This document shows, piece by piece, positions 32,631 to 40,968 of a stretch of 64,000 bases of DNA (position 1 is its first letter; every line of letters starts with the position of its first letter). A program made the position numbers and the translations under genes. Source of the stretch: Loktanella sp. D2R18 (GTDB taxonomy: Bacteria > Pseudomonadota > Alphaproteobacteria > Rhodobacterales > Rhodobacteraceae). Under the pieces are notes generated by a model. The model saw nothing but the letters and a program-made list of their open reading frames with translations, was not told where the DNA came from and ran no database searches. Location of the stretch: assembly GCF_003318235.1 (NCBI RefSeq), contig NZ_QOCG01000016.1, positions 1-64,000 on the forward strand. The letters are read 5' to 3'.

Positions 32631-33220
32631 GCGAGCGTCACACCGGCTGCAATCATCCCACCTGTAGCCGCGGCAAGCGATCCGTCAAAATCAATCGCGC
32701 GGCATAGGTCCATTTGAACGGTCACTTCAAACCCTAATTGGGCGGCATCGACCGCCGAATAGTTCACGCAAAAATCAGTCGCCAGCCCCACCATCGTCAG
32801 CTTGGTGATCCCGCGCGTGCGCAGATAACCTTCCAAGCCGGTTGGCGTTTTGTGATCGTTTTCAAAAAAGGCAGAGTAGCTGTCGATCGCCGGGTTATAC
32901 CCTTTGCGGATGATCATATCCGCGCGATCTAAATTCAGGTCGTCATGGAACTGCGCACCGCGTGACCCTTGGATGCAGTGATCAGGCCATAGCACCTGCG
33001 GCCCATACGGCATTTCGATCAGCGACATTGGCGCTGCATTATGGCTGGACGCAAACGAAGAATGGCCTGCCGGGTGCCAATCTTGGGTCAGTATCACGGC
33101 ATCAAAACCATCCATCGCGGCGTTGATGCCCGTAACAATTTCATCGCCACCAGTGACGGCCAAAGCCCCACCGGGACAAAAATCATTTTGGACATCAATG
33201 ACAAGAAGGGCATGCGTCAT
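32627..33220 (-). CDS. pncA: Nicotinamidase
   Basis: PncA hydrolyses nicotinamide to nicotinate and ammonia, feeding PncB. The 197-residue isochorismatase-fold protein has the Asp at DVQNDFCPGGAL (catalytic Asp near residue 9), the active-site Lys in RKGYNPAIDSYSAF and the catalytic Cys at VGLATDFCVNYSA near residue 153. Metal-binding histidines are in WHPAGHSSF. The ATG overlaps no upstream gene. It heads a transcript with the glycosyltransferase and pncB. Confidence 0.96.
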   Translation of the reverse strand: MTHALLVIDVQNDFCPGGALAVTGGDEIVTGINAAMDGFDAVILTQDWHPAGHSSFASSHNAAPMSLIEMPYGPQVLWPDHCIQGSRGAQFHDDLNLDRADMIIRKGYNPAIDSYSAFFENDHKTPTGLEGYLRTRGITKLTMVGLATDFCVNYSAVDAAQLGFEVTVQMDLCRAIDFDGSLAAATGGMIAAGVTLA

Positions 33221-33230
33221 ATCGAGTCTC

Positions 33231-33749
33231 CTAATTTATTTGTAGGTTAGCAATATACGCGCGCACCTGCGAGCGTGTTTGCAGATGGTGCACGGTCAAA
33301 TGCGGGTGGGCGGCGATCAATCGCACAATTTTGGCGCGTGTACGTTTGCGCGAAGTGAATATCCACAGCCAGAATGCAAAGGTTTCGCCATGAAAAACTT
33401 CGGGGCAATTGTTGGTCATGTCTTCACGGGTCTTTCCGTAGTCGCGGAACAATCTACGCACGACCCGCCAAAACCTTAGGGAAACGGGTAAATCCAACCA
33501 GATCAACATATCCGCGCGGGTGGCACGATGATCATAAGTTTTTGAAAACCCACCTTCAAATATCCAGCTTTCACCGTGTTCAATGGCGTGACACATCAAT
33601 TCTCGTTCGGACATGTCGCGCGGTTCCCATCCCGGCTTCCAATGAATTTTGTCCATGTGATGAATAGGCAGCCGAGTGCGCGCGCCCAAAATTCGGGCGA
33701 TCGTGCTTTTACCGGACCCCGGCCCACCAGTGATCATGACGCGTTGCAT
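33231..33749 (-). CDS. P-loop kinase-like protein (topology-modulation/FlaR type)
   Basis: A 172-residue NTPase with the Walker A motif GGPGSGKST near residues 8-16 and the family pattern LPIHHMDKIHWKPGWEPRD near 27-45 and WIFEGGFSKTYDHRATRADMLIWLD near 62-86. The family has been named DNA topology modulation protein FlaR, but it resembles adenylate kinases and its substrate is unknown. It lies 10 bases upstream of pncA, so it may head the NAD salvage operon. Confidence 0.85.
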   Translation of the reverse strand: MQRVMITGGPGSGKSTIARILGARTRLPIHHMDKIHWKPGWEPRDMSERELMCHAIEHGESWIFEGGFSKTYDHRATRADMLIWLDLPVSLRFWRVVRRLFRDYGKTREDMTNNCPEVFHGETFAFWLWIFTSRKRTRAKIVRLIAAHPHLTVHHLQTRSQVRAYIANLQIN

Positions 33750-33788
33750 AGATGTTTGCTACTGCTGGGGCGCCGCAATGGAAAGGTG

Positions 33789-34577
33789 TCAATTCTCGAA
33801 ACCAGTCTCGTAGTTACAAAACTGGGTGTACTGAAGCGTCACGTCACCATTAGAGATATGCAAAACGCCATAGTGTGGCGCCTCGGCAGGTGGTACAAAT
33901 CCATCCCAATGCCATTCGGGGCGGGGGGCAGGCGCTTGGAATGAAATCGCGCCAATTGTTGCAAATGGAATGCCGCGGACTGTTCCGCACGTTGGCCGAT
34001 GAACGTGCCCCATGAACAAATGCTTCACGTTACTGTAGCCACTAATCAGATCAAGGAACTGGTCAGCTTTTTCAAGCATGATTTCATCCTGAGCAGGCAA
34101 GTTTAATGTCATCGGCGGGTGATGCATAAAAATATAAGCGGGCTTTTCACGAAGCGCGTCCAATATCTGCACGAGCCAATCGCTGCGCTTACTGCAAAGT
34201 TCGCCAGCGTGTGAGCCCAACTTTTGCGTATCGAGGCATATGAAAGCCGCGTCATCTGTATTGATCACGTATTGAACAAAATCTGGCATCGCCTGATCTG
34301 GCAGTGCAAGATGCGCCCGTAATCCGCTGCGGTCATCGTTGTTCCCCATCATCGGGTGCATGGGGATCTTTGATTTGGCTAAATGGAACGCGATACCTGT
34401 GTAGTCTCCTACGATATCATCGCCGACAAGGTCACCCGATATAATCCCAAAATCCGCATCGGCATGCTGCGCATGCATGTGGTCAATCGCAGCCTTAATT
34501 CGCAAGCGCGGGTTAAGGCCATCAATAGTGCCCTTGTTTTGAAAATGTGGATCCGACATCCAAATAATTTTTGTCAT
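33789..34577 (-). CDS. Calcineurin-like metallophosphoesterase
   Basis: A 262-residue metallophosphoesterase with all five motifs: IIWMSDPHF (residue 4-12), GIISGDLVGD, MMGNNDD, FMHHPPM and FMGHVHRPTCG. These hold two metal ions. The layout is that of cyclic nucleotide phosphodiesterases such as CpdA, but the substrate is not proven. It is divergent from the Hsp70-like gene. Confidence 0.87.
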   Translation of the reverse strand: MTKIIWMSDPHFQNKGTIDGLNPRLRIKAAIDHMHAQHADADFGIISGDLVGDDIVGDYTGIAFHLAKSKIPMHPMMGNNDDRSGLRAHLALPDQAMPDFVQYVINTDDAAFICLDTQKLGSHAGELCSKRSDWLVQILDALREKPAYIFMHHPPMTLNLPAQDEIMLEKADQFLDLISGYSNVKHLFMGHVHRPTCGTVRGIPFATIGAISFQAPAPRPEWHWDGFVPPAEAPHYGVLHISNGDVTLQYTQFCNYETGFEN

Positions 34578-34679
34578 GATTGCCCCCTTATTTCCATCCT
34601 AGGAGGCGGTGCTGAGGGCTTGCAAGTACCATATTATTCACTTAAACGCCCCATCTTTCACCAATGAATGGGCGCAAAC

Positions 34680-35924
34680 ATGGCGGTTTTGGGTATTGAT
34701 TTTGGCACCTCAAACACTGCGGCGGGCGTGTTGGCAGGGGATCGTCCATTTTTAATTGAGGTTGAACCGGGGCGCAAAACGTTGCCAACTTCGGTATTTT
34801 TTGACTTTGACCGCAAGGTCACGACCTATGGATCCATCGCCAATGCCGCGCTGATTGACGGGCGTGAGGGCCGTTTTATGCGGGCGCTCAAATCCGTATT
34901 GGGCACGCCATTGATGCGCGAAAAACGGCAGGTGGCTTATGAGCGCCTTACCTTGATCGAAGTTGTTGCGCGGTTCTTGCGGATGATCCGTGAACGTGCC
35001 GAAGCCGCGACAGGACAAACCTATGATGTGGCCCTTTCTGGCCGCCCTGTCAGGTTTCATTCAACCGATGACGCACGCAATGCCCAAGCCGAGATTGACC
35101 TGCGCGACGCCTATCTGATCGCCGGGTTCAAAGACGTACATTTCATGTATGAGCCCGAGGCCGCAGCGCTGGCCAGCGGGCCATTGGATGCGGGCAGCCT
35201 TGGGCTGATTGTCGATATTGGCGGCGGGACCTCAGACTTTTCGGTGTTTGAACGTGACGGCGACGCAACCCGCGTGATCGCGAGCCACGGCATTCGTGTC
35301 GGCGGCACCGATTTTGACCGAGCCATTAGCATTGATCAGGTCATGCCACTTTTGGGGCGCGGTGCAGAGGTGCGCAACGCGATGGGCGCGGGGCATCACA
35401 CTGCCCCTAACGCGATTTTTAACGATCTTGCGACGTGGCAGAAAATTCCATTCACCTATACGCCAGAAAACAAACGCATGGCCGGCGATTTTGTAAAGCT
35501 TGGCGTCGACCCGCGCCTGTTCAGCCGGCTGCAAACCACGCTTGAGATGGAATTGGGCCACGACATTGCCTTTGCCGTTGAGGCCGGAAAAATCCACATC
35601 AACAAGCCCGACGTGACCGACGCCGGGATTGATCTGCGTGTGATCGAACGCGACCTATGGGCCCGGTTTAACAAACCCCATCTGGCCAACATTCTGTCCG
35701 AGCATGCAGCGGCAATTAGCACCTGTGCCACTGATACCTTAAAAATGGCCGACGTGCGTGCCGATCAAATCAGCAAGATTGTTTTCGTCGGTGGATCAAG
35801 CCTGCTGCACGTCGTTGAGAATGGGATGGTGTCACTCTTCCCGCACGCGTCCCTTGAGCGCGCCGAAGCCTTTACCGCCGTCGCGGATGGTCTGGCGATT
35901 GCGGCATCGCGTCCCTTGCCCTAA
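34680..35924 (+). CDS. Hsp70-like protein, YegD type
   Basis: A 414-residue member of the Hsp70/actin ATPase superfamily, of the short YegD-like form that lacks a full substrate-binding domain. It has the phosphate 1 motif VLGIDFGTSNTAAGVL at the N-terminus, YEPEAAALAS near 160-169, the phosphate 2 motif GLIVDIGGGTSDFSVFERD near 178-196, and KIVFVGGSSLLHVV near 365-378. The role is unknown. An ATG 12 bases upstream adds four residues; the later one better fits the family. Confidence 0.88.
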   Translation: MAVLGIDFGTSNTAAGVLAGDRPFLIEVEPGRKTLPTSVFFDFDRKVTTYGSIANAALIDGREGRFMRALKSVLGTPLMREKRQVAYERLTLIEVVARFLRMIRERAEAATGQTYDVALSGRPVRFHSTDDARNAQAEIDLRDAYLIAGFKDVHFMYEPEAAALASGPLDAGSLGLIVDIGGGTSDFSVFERDGDATRVIASHGIRVGGTDFDRAISIDQVMPLLGRGAEVRNAMGAGHHTAPNAIFNDLATWQKIPFTYTPENKRMAGDFVKLGVDPRLFSRLQTTLEMELGHDIAFAVEAGKIHINKPDVTDAGIDLRVIERDLWARFNKPHLANILSEHAAAISTCATDTLKMADVRADQISKIVFVGGSSLLHVVENGMVSLFPHASLERAEAFTAVADGLAIAASRPLP

Positions 35925-35950
35925 CAAAACAACAGGCGTATTTGACCGAT

Positions 35951-36859
35951 ATGTATACAGTCGCAGCCCTATATCACTTCACCCGTTTCGATGACCCTGC
36001 CGCATTGCAAGGGCCGCTTTTGGATCTCTGCAAATCGCAGGGGGTTAGCGGTACTTTGCTGCTGGCCAAAGAAGGGATCAACGGCACAATCGCCGGGGAT
36101 CGTACAGGCATCGACGCGGTCGTCGCACATATCCAGGCCCTGCCCGGCTGTGCTGATTTCGTCTGGAAAGAAAGTACCGCAACCGTGCCGCCATTTCACC
36201 GGATGAAAGTGCGACTGAAGCGCGAGATCGTCACCATGGGCCAGCCCGATGTGGACCCAATCGCGAACGGCACCGGCCATTACGTTGAACCTGCTGATTG
36301 GAATGCGCTGATCACATCCCCCGATGTCGCCGTCATCGACACCCGCAATGATTACGAAGTTGCGATTGGAACCTTTGATGGGGCGATTGACCCGCTAACA
36401 AAATCCTTTGGTGAGTTTCCCGCATGGTGGGAAGAAAACAAAGACAGGTTCCATAACAAGCGCATTGCGATGTTCTGCACTGGGGGCATTCGTTGCGAAA
36501 AGTCGACGAACTTCTTGATGGGTCAAGGGGTTGAGGACGTCTATCACCTGAAGGGTGGCATTCTGAAATACCTTGAAGAGGTCCCACAAGAAGACAGCAC
36601 ATGGGACGGCGAATGCTTTGTGTTTGATGCACGTGTCAGCGTCGGCCATGCGCTAAAAGAAGGCCCGCATATCCTGTGCTACGCCTGCCGACGCCCAATT
36701 TTGCCCGACGATCGCAACCGCCCCGAATTCGAAGAAGGCGTCGCCTGCCACCAATGCACGGCTGAAACCTCGGACGAAGACAAAAGCCGATTCCGCGAAC
36801 GTCAAAAGCAGATTGCCTTGGCCAAAAAGCGCGGGACGCACCATATCGGCGGACTATAG
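35951..36859 (+). CDS. trhO: TrhO, tRNA uridine 5-hydroxylase
   Basis: TrhO uses molecular oxygen to hydroxylate uridine 34 in tRNAs, giving 5-hydroxyuridine at the wobble position. The 302-residue protein has an N-terminal acylphosphatase-like domain (GTLLLAKEGINGTIAGD), the rhodanese domain with active-site Cys in RIAMFCTGGIRCEKSTNFL near residue 170, and a C-terminal Cys cluster (CYACRRP and CHQCTAE). I chose the ATG at 35951, which opens the family start MYTVAALYHF. No partner gene is obvious. Confidence 0.94.
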   Translation: MYTVAALYHFTRFDDPAALQGPLLDLCKSQGVSGTLLLAKEGINGTIAGDRTGIDAVVAHIQALPGCADFVWKESTATVPPFHRMKVRLKREIVTMGQPDVDPIANGTGHYVEPADWNALITSPDVAVIDTRNDYEVAIGTFDGAIDPLTKSFGEFPAWWEENKDRFHNKRIAMFCTGGIRCEKSTNFLMGQGVEDVYHLKGGILKYLEEVPQEDSTWDGECFVFDARVSVGHALKEGPHILCYACRRPILPDDRNRPEFEEGVACHQCTAETSDEDKSRFRERQKQIALAKKRGTHHIGGL

Positions 36860-36930
36860 TCGACAATCGTTGACCCACCAGCCTGAACCCCATATTCCGG
36901 TCATGTCATCGACTGGAATCGAAACGATTT

Positions 36931-38001
36931 ATGCCCCCGGCCTTTCTAACCTCAGCTGATTTGCGCGCACAGGGCTTGGCCTTGTCGATTGGTGTCGCGG
37001 CTGGGGTCTGTGCGTTTTGGGTGGGGCTGCCGTTGCCGTGGATGCTAGGCCCAATGATCGCGACGACAATTGCAGCCATGTCCCATGTCCCGGTGCGCGC
37101 GCCTATGCGCTTGCGCCCCATTGTGATCCCGATCATTGGTGTTTTGCTGGGATCAAGCGTGACCGCGCAGGTCTTTGGTTTGTTGCAAAATTGGGTCGTC
37201 ACATTGGTCGCTTTACCTGTCTTTCTGGCCATCGCCTCGGCTGTTTCATTTGCAGTCTACCGCCAGATTGGCGGCTATGATCGTGTCACCGCATTTTATG
37301 CCGCGATGCCTGGTGGGCTAAACGAAATGCTGATTATGGGCGAACAAGCCGGCGGGGATGGGCGCCGCATTGCACTGGCCCATGCGGCGCGCATCCTCGT
37401 TGTCATTGTGTTTGTCGCCATGTTCTTTGGGCTCGTGCTTGGGGTTTCAAGCGGTGCGCGCGGTGCCACACAGTGGATACCTTTGGACGCGCTAACCGGG
37501 TTCGATTACGCCGTTCTCGCCACATGCGCTGTTCTGGGGAATTGGCTGGGAACGCGGCTGGGAATGCCCGCCGCACCCGTTTTCGGGCCAATGATCTTAA
37601 GCGCTGCGGCCCATATCGCAGGGGTGGTGACTGTATCGCCACCAACGGTGTTCATTATTGCAGCCCAAGTCACGATGGGCACCATCATTGGCAGTCGTTT
37701 TGCGGGTGCCAGTATCGCGCAGGTCGGTCGGGACATTGCGCTTGCAATGGTGGCGAGCGCCTTCATGCTTGTGGTTGCAGTCCTGTTTGCGATCGGCATC
37801 GGCTGGGCAAGTGGTATCCCCATCAGCCAAGCATTCCTTGCCTATTCACCGGGCGGTTTGACCGAAATGTCGTTGCTAACGCTCGCGCTTGACCAAGACG
37901 TGACATATGTCTCTGTCATGCACATCTTGCGCATCACGTTCATCATTGCAGTGGCGCCAGCAATCTTTCGCATTTGGGCAGGTCGGTCCGGTAATCTGTA
38001 A
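36931..38001 (+). CDS. AbrB-family membrane protein (PF05145)
   Basis: A 356-residue protein with about ten hydrophobic helices in two repeats. Each repeat carries the family sequence, first GLPLPWMLGPMIATTI and PGGLNEMLIMGEQAGGD, then MPAAPVFGPMILSAAA and SPGGLTEMSLLTLALDQD. Despite the database name AbrB it is a transporter-like membrane protein, not the Bacillus regulator. The substrate is unknown; relatives are annotated as ammonia monooxygenase-like or as transporters of aromatic compounds. Confidence 0.85.
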   Translation: MPPAFLTSADLRAQGLALSIGVAAGVCAFWVGLPLPWMLGPMIATTIAAMSHVPVRAPMRLRPIVIPIIGVLLGSSVTAQVFGLLQNWVVTLVALPVFLAIASAVSFAVYRQIGGYDRVTAFYAAMPGGLNEMLIMGEQAGGDGRRIALAHAARILVVIVFVAMFFGLVLGVSSGARGATQWIPLDALTGFDYAVLATCAVLGNWLGTRLGMPAAPVFGPMILSAAAHIAGVVTVSPPTVFIIAAQVTMGTIIGSRFAGASIAQVGRDIALAMVASAFMLVVAVLFAIGIGWASGIPISQAFLAYSPGGLTEMSLLTLALDQDVTYVSVMHILRITFIIAVAPAIFRIWAGRSGNL

Positions 38002-38073
38002 ATCGTGATTTAGATCAACCCAGCTGTGCGCCTTACGCATTAAGCTAAGAGGCGCTGAATAAGGAGTTGAGCA

Positions 38074-39303
38074 GTGCCGCCTGAACCAAACCCACCGACG
38101 CTAAAGCGTGCAATCGGGCTGCCATTACTTGTGCTTTATGGGTTGGGCATCACCATTGGCGCCGGGATCTATGTGCTAATCGGTGAAACCGCTGCGGTCG
38201 CAGGTGTTTATGCCCCTGCGGCATTCTTGGTCGCTGCATTTGTCATGAGCTTCAGCGCGCTCAGCTTTGCTGAGTTTTCGGGACGTATTCCGCTTAGCGC
38301 CGGCGAGGCGCTTTATGTGGATGCGGCGTTTGGGTGGTCTTGGCTGACATTGGCCGTCGGCCTGTCAATCATCTTTGCGGCAACGATATCAGCAGCAGCG
38401 ATCAGCCTTGGCTGCGCAGGATATGTTGCTGCGCTCGTTTCATTGCCGGAGCCTGTTATCGTCGTTGCGATTGTCGTCACGATGGGATGGATTGCCGCGC
38501 GCGGGGTCCATCAATCGGTCATGTTTGCGGCGATTTTGACGGTGATCGAAGTCCTTGGGCTGCTCGTTATTATCGCGGCCGGCTACCGCGCTGATCCGGC
38601 AATGCTGTCGGAATTGGGTCAGGTCATACCACCGCTCGGCGACGGCCCCGCGATGGCGGCTGTTCTTGGTGCCAGCTTGATTGCGTTTTTTGCATTCATC
38701 GGGTTTGACGACGTCGTCAATATGGTCGAAGAAACAAAGAACCCCAATAAAACAATGCCATGGGCCATTGGCATATCACTGGTGTCGGTCACCGTGATCT
38801 ATTTCTTGGTGATGCTTGTCGCCGTGCGCGCCGTACCCCAAGATGATCTGATCGCATCAAAAGCACCGATAGGATTGCTGTTTGAACGGCTCACCGGCGT
38901 CTCGCCCGTGACCATCACCCTCGTCGCGATTGTCGCGACGATGAACGGCGTCGTGATCGAAATTATCATGGCAGCGCGCGTGGCTTACGGGCTGGCCAAA
39001 CATGGGCGATTGCCCGCCAAGTTGGCGCAAATCTCACCAAGCAGACGCACCCCTCTTAATGCCACGGTTATTATTACTGTCATCGTTCTCCTTGCGGCAC
39101 TTGCCGTGCCGCTCGATTTCCTCGTCTCGCTCACGTCGCAGATTATCTTGGCGGTATTTTTCTTGGTCAACGTCGCCTTAGTCCACGTCAAACGCAGAGG
39201 CGACCCCGCCCCAGACCATATCTTTACGGTCTCAATCATCTTTCCGATCATAGGGGCGATCAGTTGCATGCTTCTGCTGCTGGGGCCGATCTGGATCAAC
39301 TAG
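38074..39303 (+). CDS. APC-family amino acid permease
   Basis: A 409-residue secondary transporter with about 11-12 helices. The N-terminal helix pattern LLVLYGLGITIGAGIYVLIG is the APC family substrate-binding signature (the GAGIYV unwound helix). The segment IAFFAFIGFDDVVNMVEETKNPNKTMP is also typical. It probably imports or exchanges amino acids. The GTG start is preceded by AAGGAG at good distance. Its end overlaps the convergent methyltransferase gene by 4 bases. Confidence 0.88.
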   Translation: MPPEPNPPTLKRAIGLPLLVLYGLGITIGAGIYVLIGETAAVAGVYAPAAFLVAAFVMSFSALSFAEFSGRIPLSAGEALYVDAAFGWSWLTLAVGLSIIFAATISAAAISLGCAGYVAALVSLPEPVIVVAIVVTMGWIAARGVHQSVMFAAILTVIEVLGLLVIIAAGYRADPAMLSELGQVIPPLGDGPAMAAVLGASLIAFFAFIGFDDVVNMVEETKNPNKTMPWAIGISLVSVTVIYFLVMLVAVRAVPQDDLIASKAPIGLLFERLTGVSPVTITLVAIVATMNGVVIEIIMAARVAYGLAKHGRLPAKLAQISPSRRTPLNATVIITVIVLLAALAVPLDFLVSLTSQIILAVFFLVNVALVHVKRRGDPAPDHIFTVSIIFPIIGAISCMLLLLGPIWIN

Positions 39304-40040
39304 CTGAACGGTTTTTCATAGACCGAGACGTGGAAGGTACTGTCGGCGTCAAAATCCTGTTTATCCCAGCCACCCCAACGGTGTTTGCGCCGAAGCCCGG
39401 CCAAACGTGCCATCAGGTCGATTTCAGCGGGGTAAGCATAGCGCATGGGAAGCGGCACCAGCTTCATTCCGTCCGCGGTGATGTGAACACGCTGAAACGC
39501 CAAGACCTGTGCGACCGGATCATTTGTCACGGCCTCAATACACAGCCGATCTAGCTCTAACTGCTTTGTTTTGACCCGTTGATTTTCCGTGAACCCTGTA
39601 AAATTGGGCACAAAAGCTTCGATCAGAAACGTCCCGCCGGGTTTCAAATGCTTGAATACGTTTTCAAAGCACCTGATCTGGGCCTCTTGGCTTGGTAGAT
39701 TGAACAATGTGTTAAAGACCAAAAATATATGATCAAACCGACCTTCAATATCAACCTCGGCCATATCGCCAATCACGGTGGGGATCGCGTCACCGCCGGG
39801 TTTCGCGCGCATCTTGGCGACCATTTCGGCTGAGGCTTCGATCCCCGAAACGGCAAATCCCATCTGTGACAACGGCAATGCAACGCGGCCTGTCCCAATG
39901 GCTAGTTCAAGCACCGCGCCGCCAGTTGGGACCAAACCCGCAATCAATGCGACGGTTGAATCAGTCGTGCCGGGGTCGTGTTGCGCGTCATAGTCGGTAG
40001 CGTTCAGTTTCCCAAAAGTGTCGGGCCTAAAATTGTCCAT
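39300..40040 (-). CDS. SAM-dependent methyltransferase
   Basis: A 246-residue class I methyltransferase. SAM-binding features are GGAVLELAIGTGRVALPL near residues 36-53, FAVSGIEASAEMVAKMR near 58-74 and FDHIFLVFNTLFNL near 101-114, followed by LKPGGTFLIEAF. The substrate cannot be told. It is a single gene on the minus strand. Confidence 0.83.
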   Translation of the reverse strand: MDNFRPDTFGKLNATDYDAQHDPGTTDSTVALIAGLVPTGGAVLELAIGTGRVALPLSQMGFAVSGIEASAEMVAKMRAKPGGDAIPTVIGDMAEVDIEGRFDHIFLVFNTLFNLPSQEAQIRCFENVFKHLKPGGTFLIEAFVPNFTGFTENQRVKTKQLELDRLCIEAVTNDPVAQVLAFQRVHITADGMKLVPLPMRYAYPAEIDLMARLAGLRRKHRWGGWDKQDFDADSTFHVSVYEKPFS

Positions 40041-40123
40041 TATCGTTATCCCTACGTCACTTAAATATGCGTGACCCTAGGGGACACGCATCGTAACGCA
40101 AGGAATTTCCACACCCCCGGACG

Positions 40124-40843
40124 TTAGCCCGCGTCAGGAATTGTGAATTCGACACGGCGGTTTGCGGCACGCCCTTCGGGATTATCGGTACCGTCGTCGT
40201 TGAGATTTGGAAGAATAGGATCGGCCTCGCCTACCCCTTGGGCCGTCAGGATATCAGCCGTCAGGTCAGTGTTTGCAATCAGCCAGTCACGCACCGCATC
40301 CGCACGCCGTTGCCCAAGCGCAAGATTATATGCATCATCCCCAACCGCATCCGTGTGCCCTGTGATCTCAAGCGCGCCAACGCCATCAAGTTTTTCGGCG
40401 ACACCCGCAAGAACATCAAGTGCTGCGGGTTCAAGGGTTGCATCACCAAATGCAAACAAGACGTCTGACAGCATAACCATCGCGTCAACTTCGCCTTCTG
40501 CGTTCACGCGCACATCAAGCGCAGGGTCCGCGGCAGCAATTGCTGCAAGATCAGGGGTTTCCTCAGCCAATGCATCGGCTTCGGTCGCCTCATCTGTCAT
40601 TGCGTCTTCTGCCATTTCCTCACTCATGGCGTCACCCTCGGCCACATCGTCAGCCATCGTCTCATCTTCAGCCATTTCCTCGACCACTGCATCAGCATCA
40701 GCCATGTCTTCGGCGATCAATTCTTCGATGAGTTCTGGTGTGAATTCTGGCTCGGTTGCATCTGCATCGGCATCTTGGGCGTGCAGCACACCGCCGGAAA
40801 CAGCGACCAAAAGGGCAAGGGTAGATAGAGAGTAATTGTGCAT
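40124..40843 (-). CDS. OmpA-family protein with an acidic repeat linker
   Basis: A 239-residue exported protein. A signal peptide (STLALLVAVSGGVLHAQD) is followed by a very acidic Ala/Glu/Asp/Met-rich stretch at about residues 22-100 with degenerate MAED and AEE repeats, and then a C-terminal OmpA-like peptidoglycan-binding domain with GALEITGHTDAVGDDAYNLALGQRRADAV near 160-188 and ANRRVEFTIP at the end. It should link the envelope to peptidoglycan. I chose the ATG at 40843 because GGAG precedes it; a further start adds 17 residues. Confidence 0.87.
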   Translation of the reverse strand: MHNYSLSTLALLVAVSGGVLHAQDADADATEPEFTPELIEELIAEDMADADAVVEEMAEDETMADDVAEGDAMSEEMAEDAMTDEATEADALAEETPDLAAIAAADPALDVRVNAEGEVDAMVMLSDVLFAFGDATLEPAALDVLAGVAEKLDGVGALEITGHTDAVGDDAYNLALGQRRADAVRDWLIANTDLTADILTAQGVGEADPILPNLNDDGTDNPEGRAANRRVEFTIPDAG

Positions 40844-40924
40844 TGGGGATGCTCCATACAAATATTGTGTTTGGAACAGAGGTACTGCAGGCACCGAAAA
40901 AACGGAAATAAAGCTAAATCATTT

Positions 40925-40957
40925 CCGCGTCAGACTATGTTTCAAAGCCTGACGCGG
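40925..40957 (-). terminator. Hairpin downstream of gyrB
   Basis: CCGCGTCAG and CTGACGCGG form a perfect 9-bp stem around a 15-base loop, 12 bases after the gyrB stop. There is no T-run, so it is a weak terminator or mRNA-end hairpin. Confidence 0.45.
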
Positions 40958-40968
40958 GTAGATCGTGA

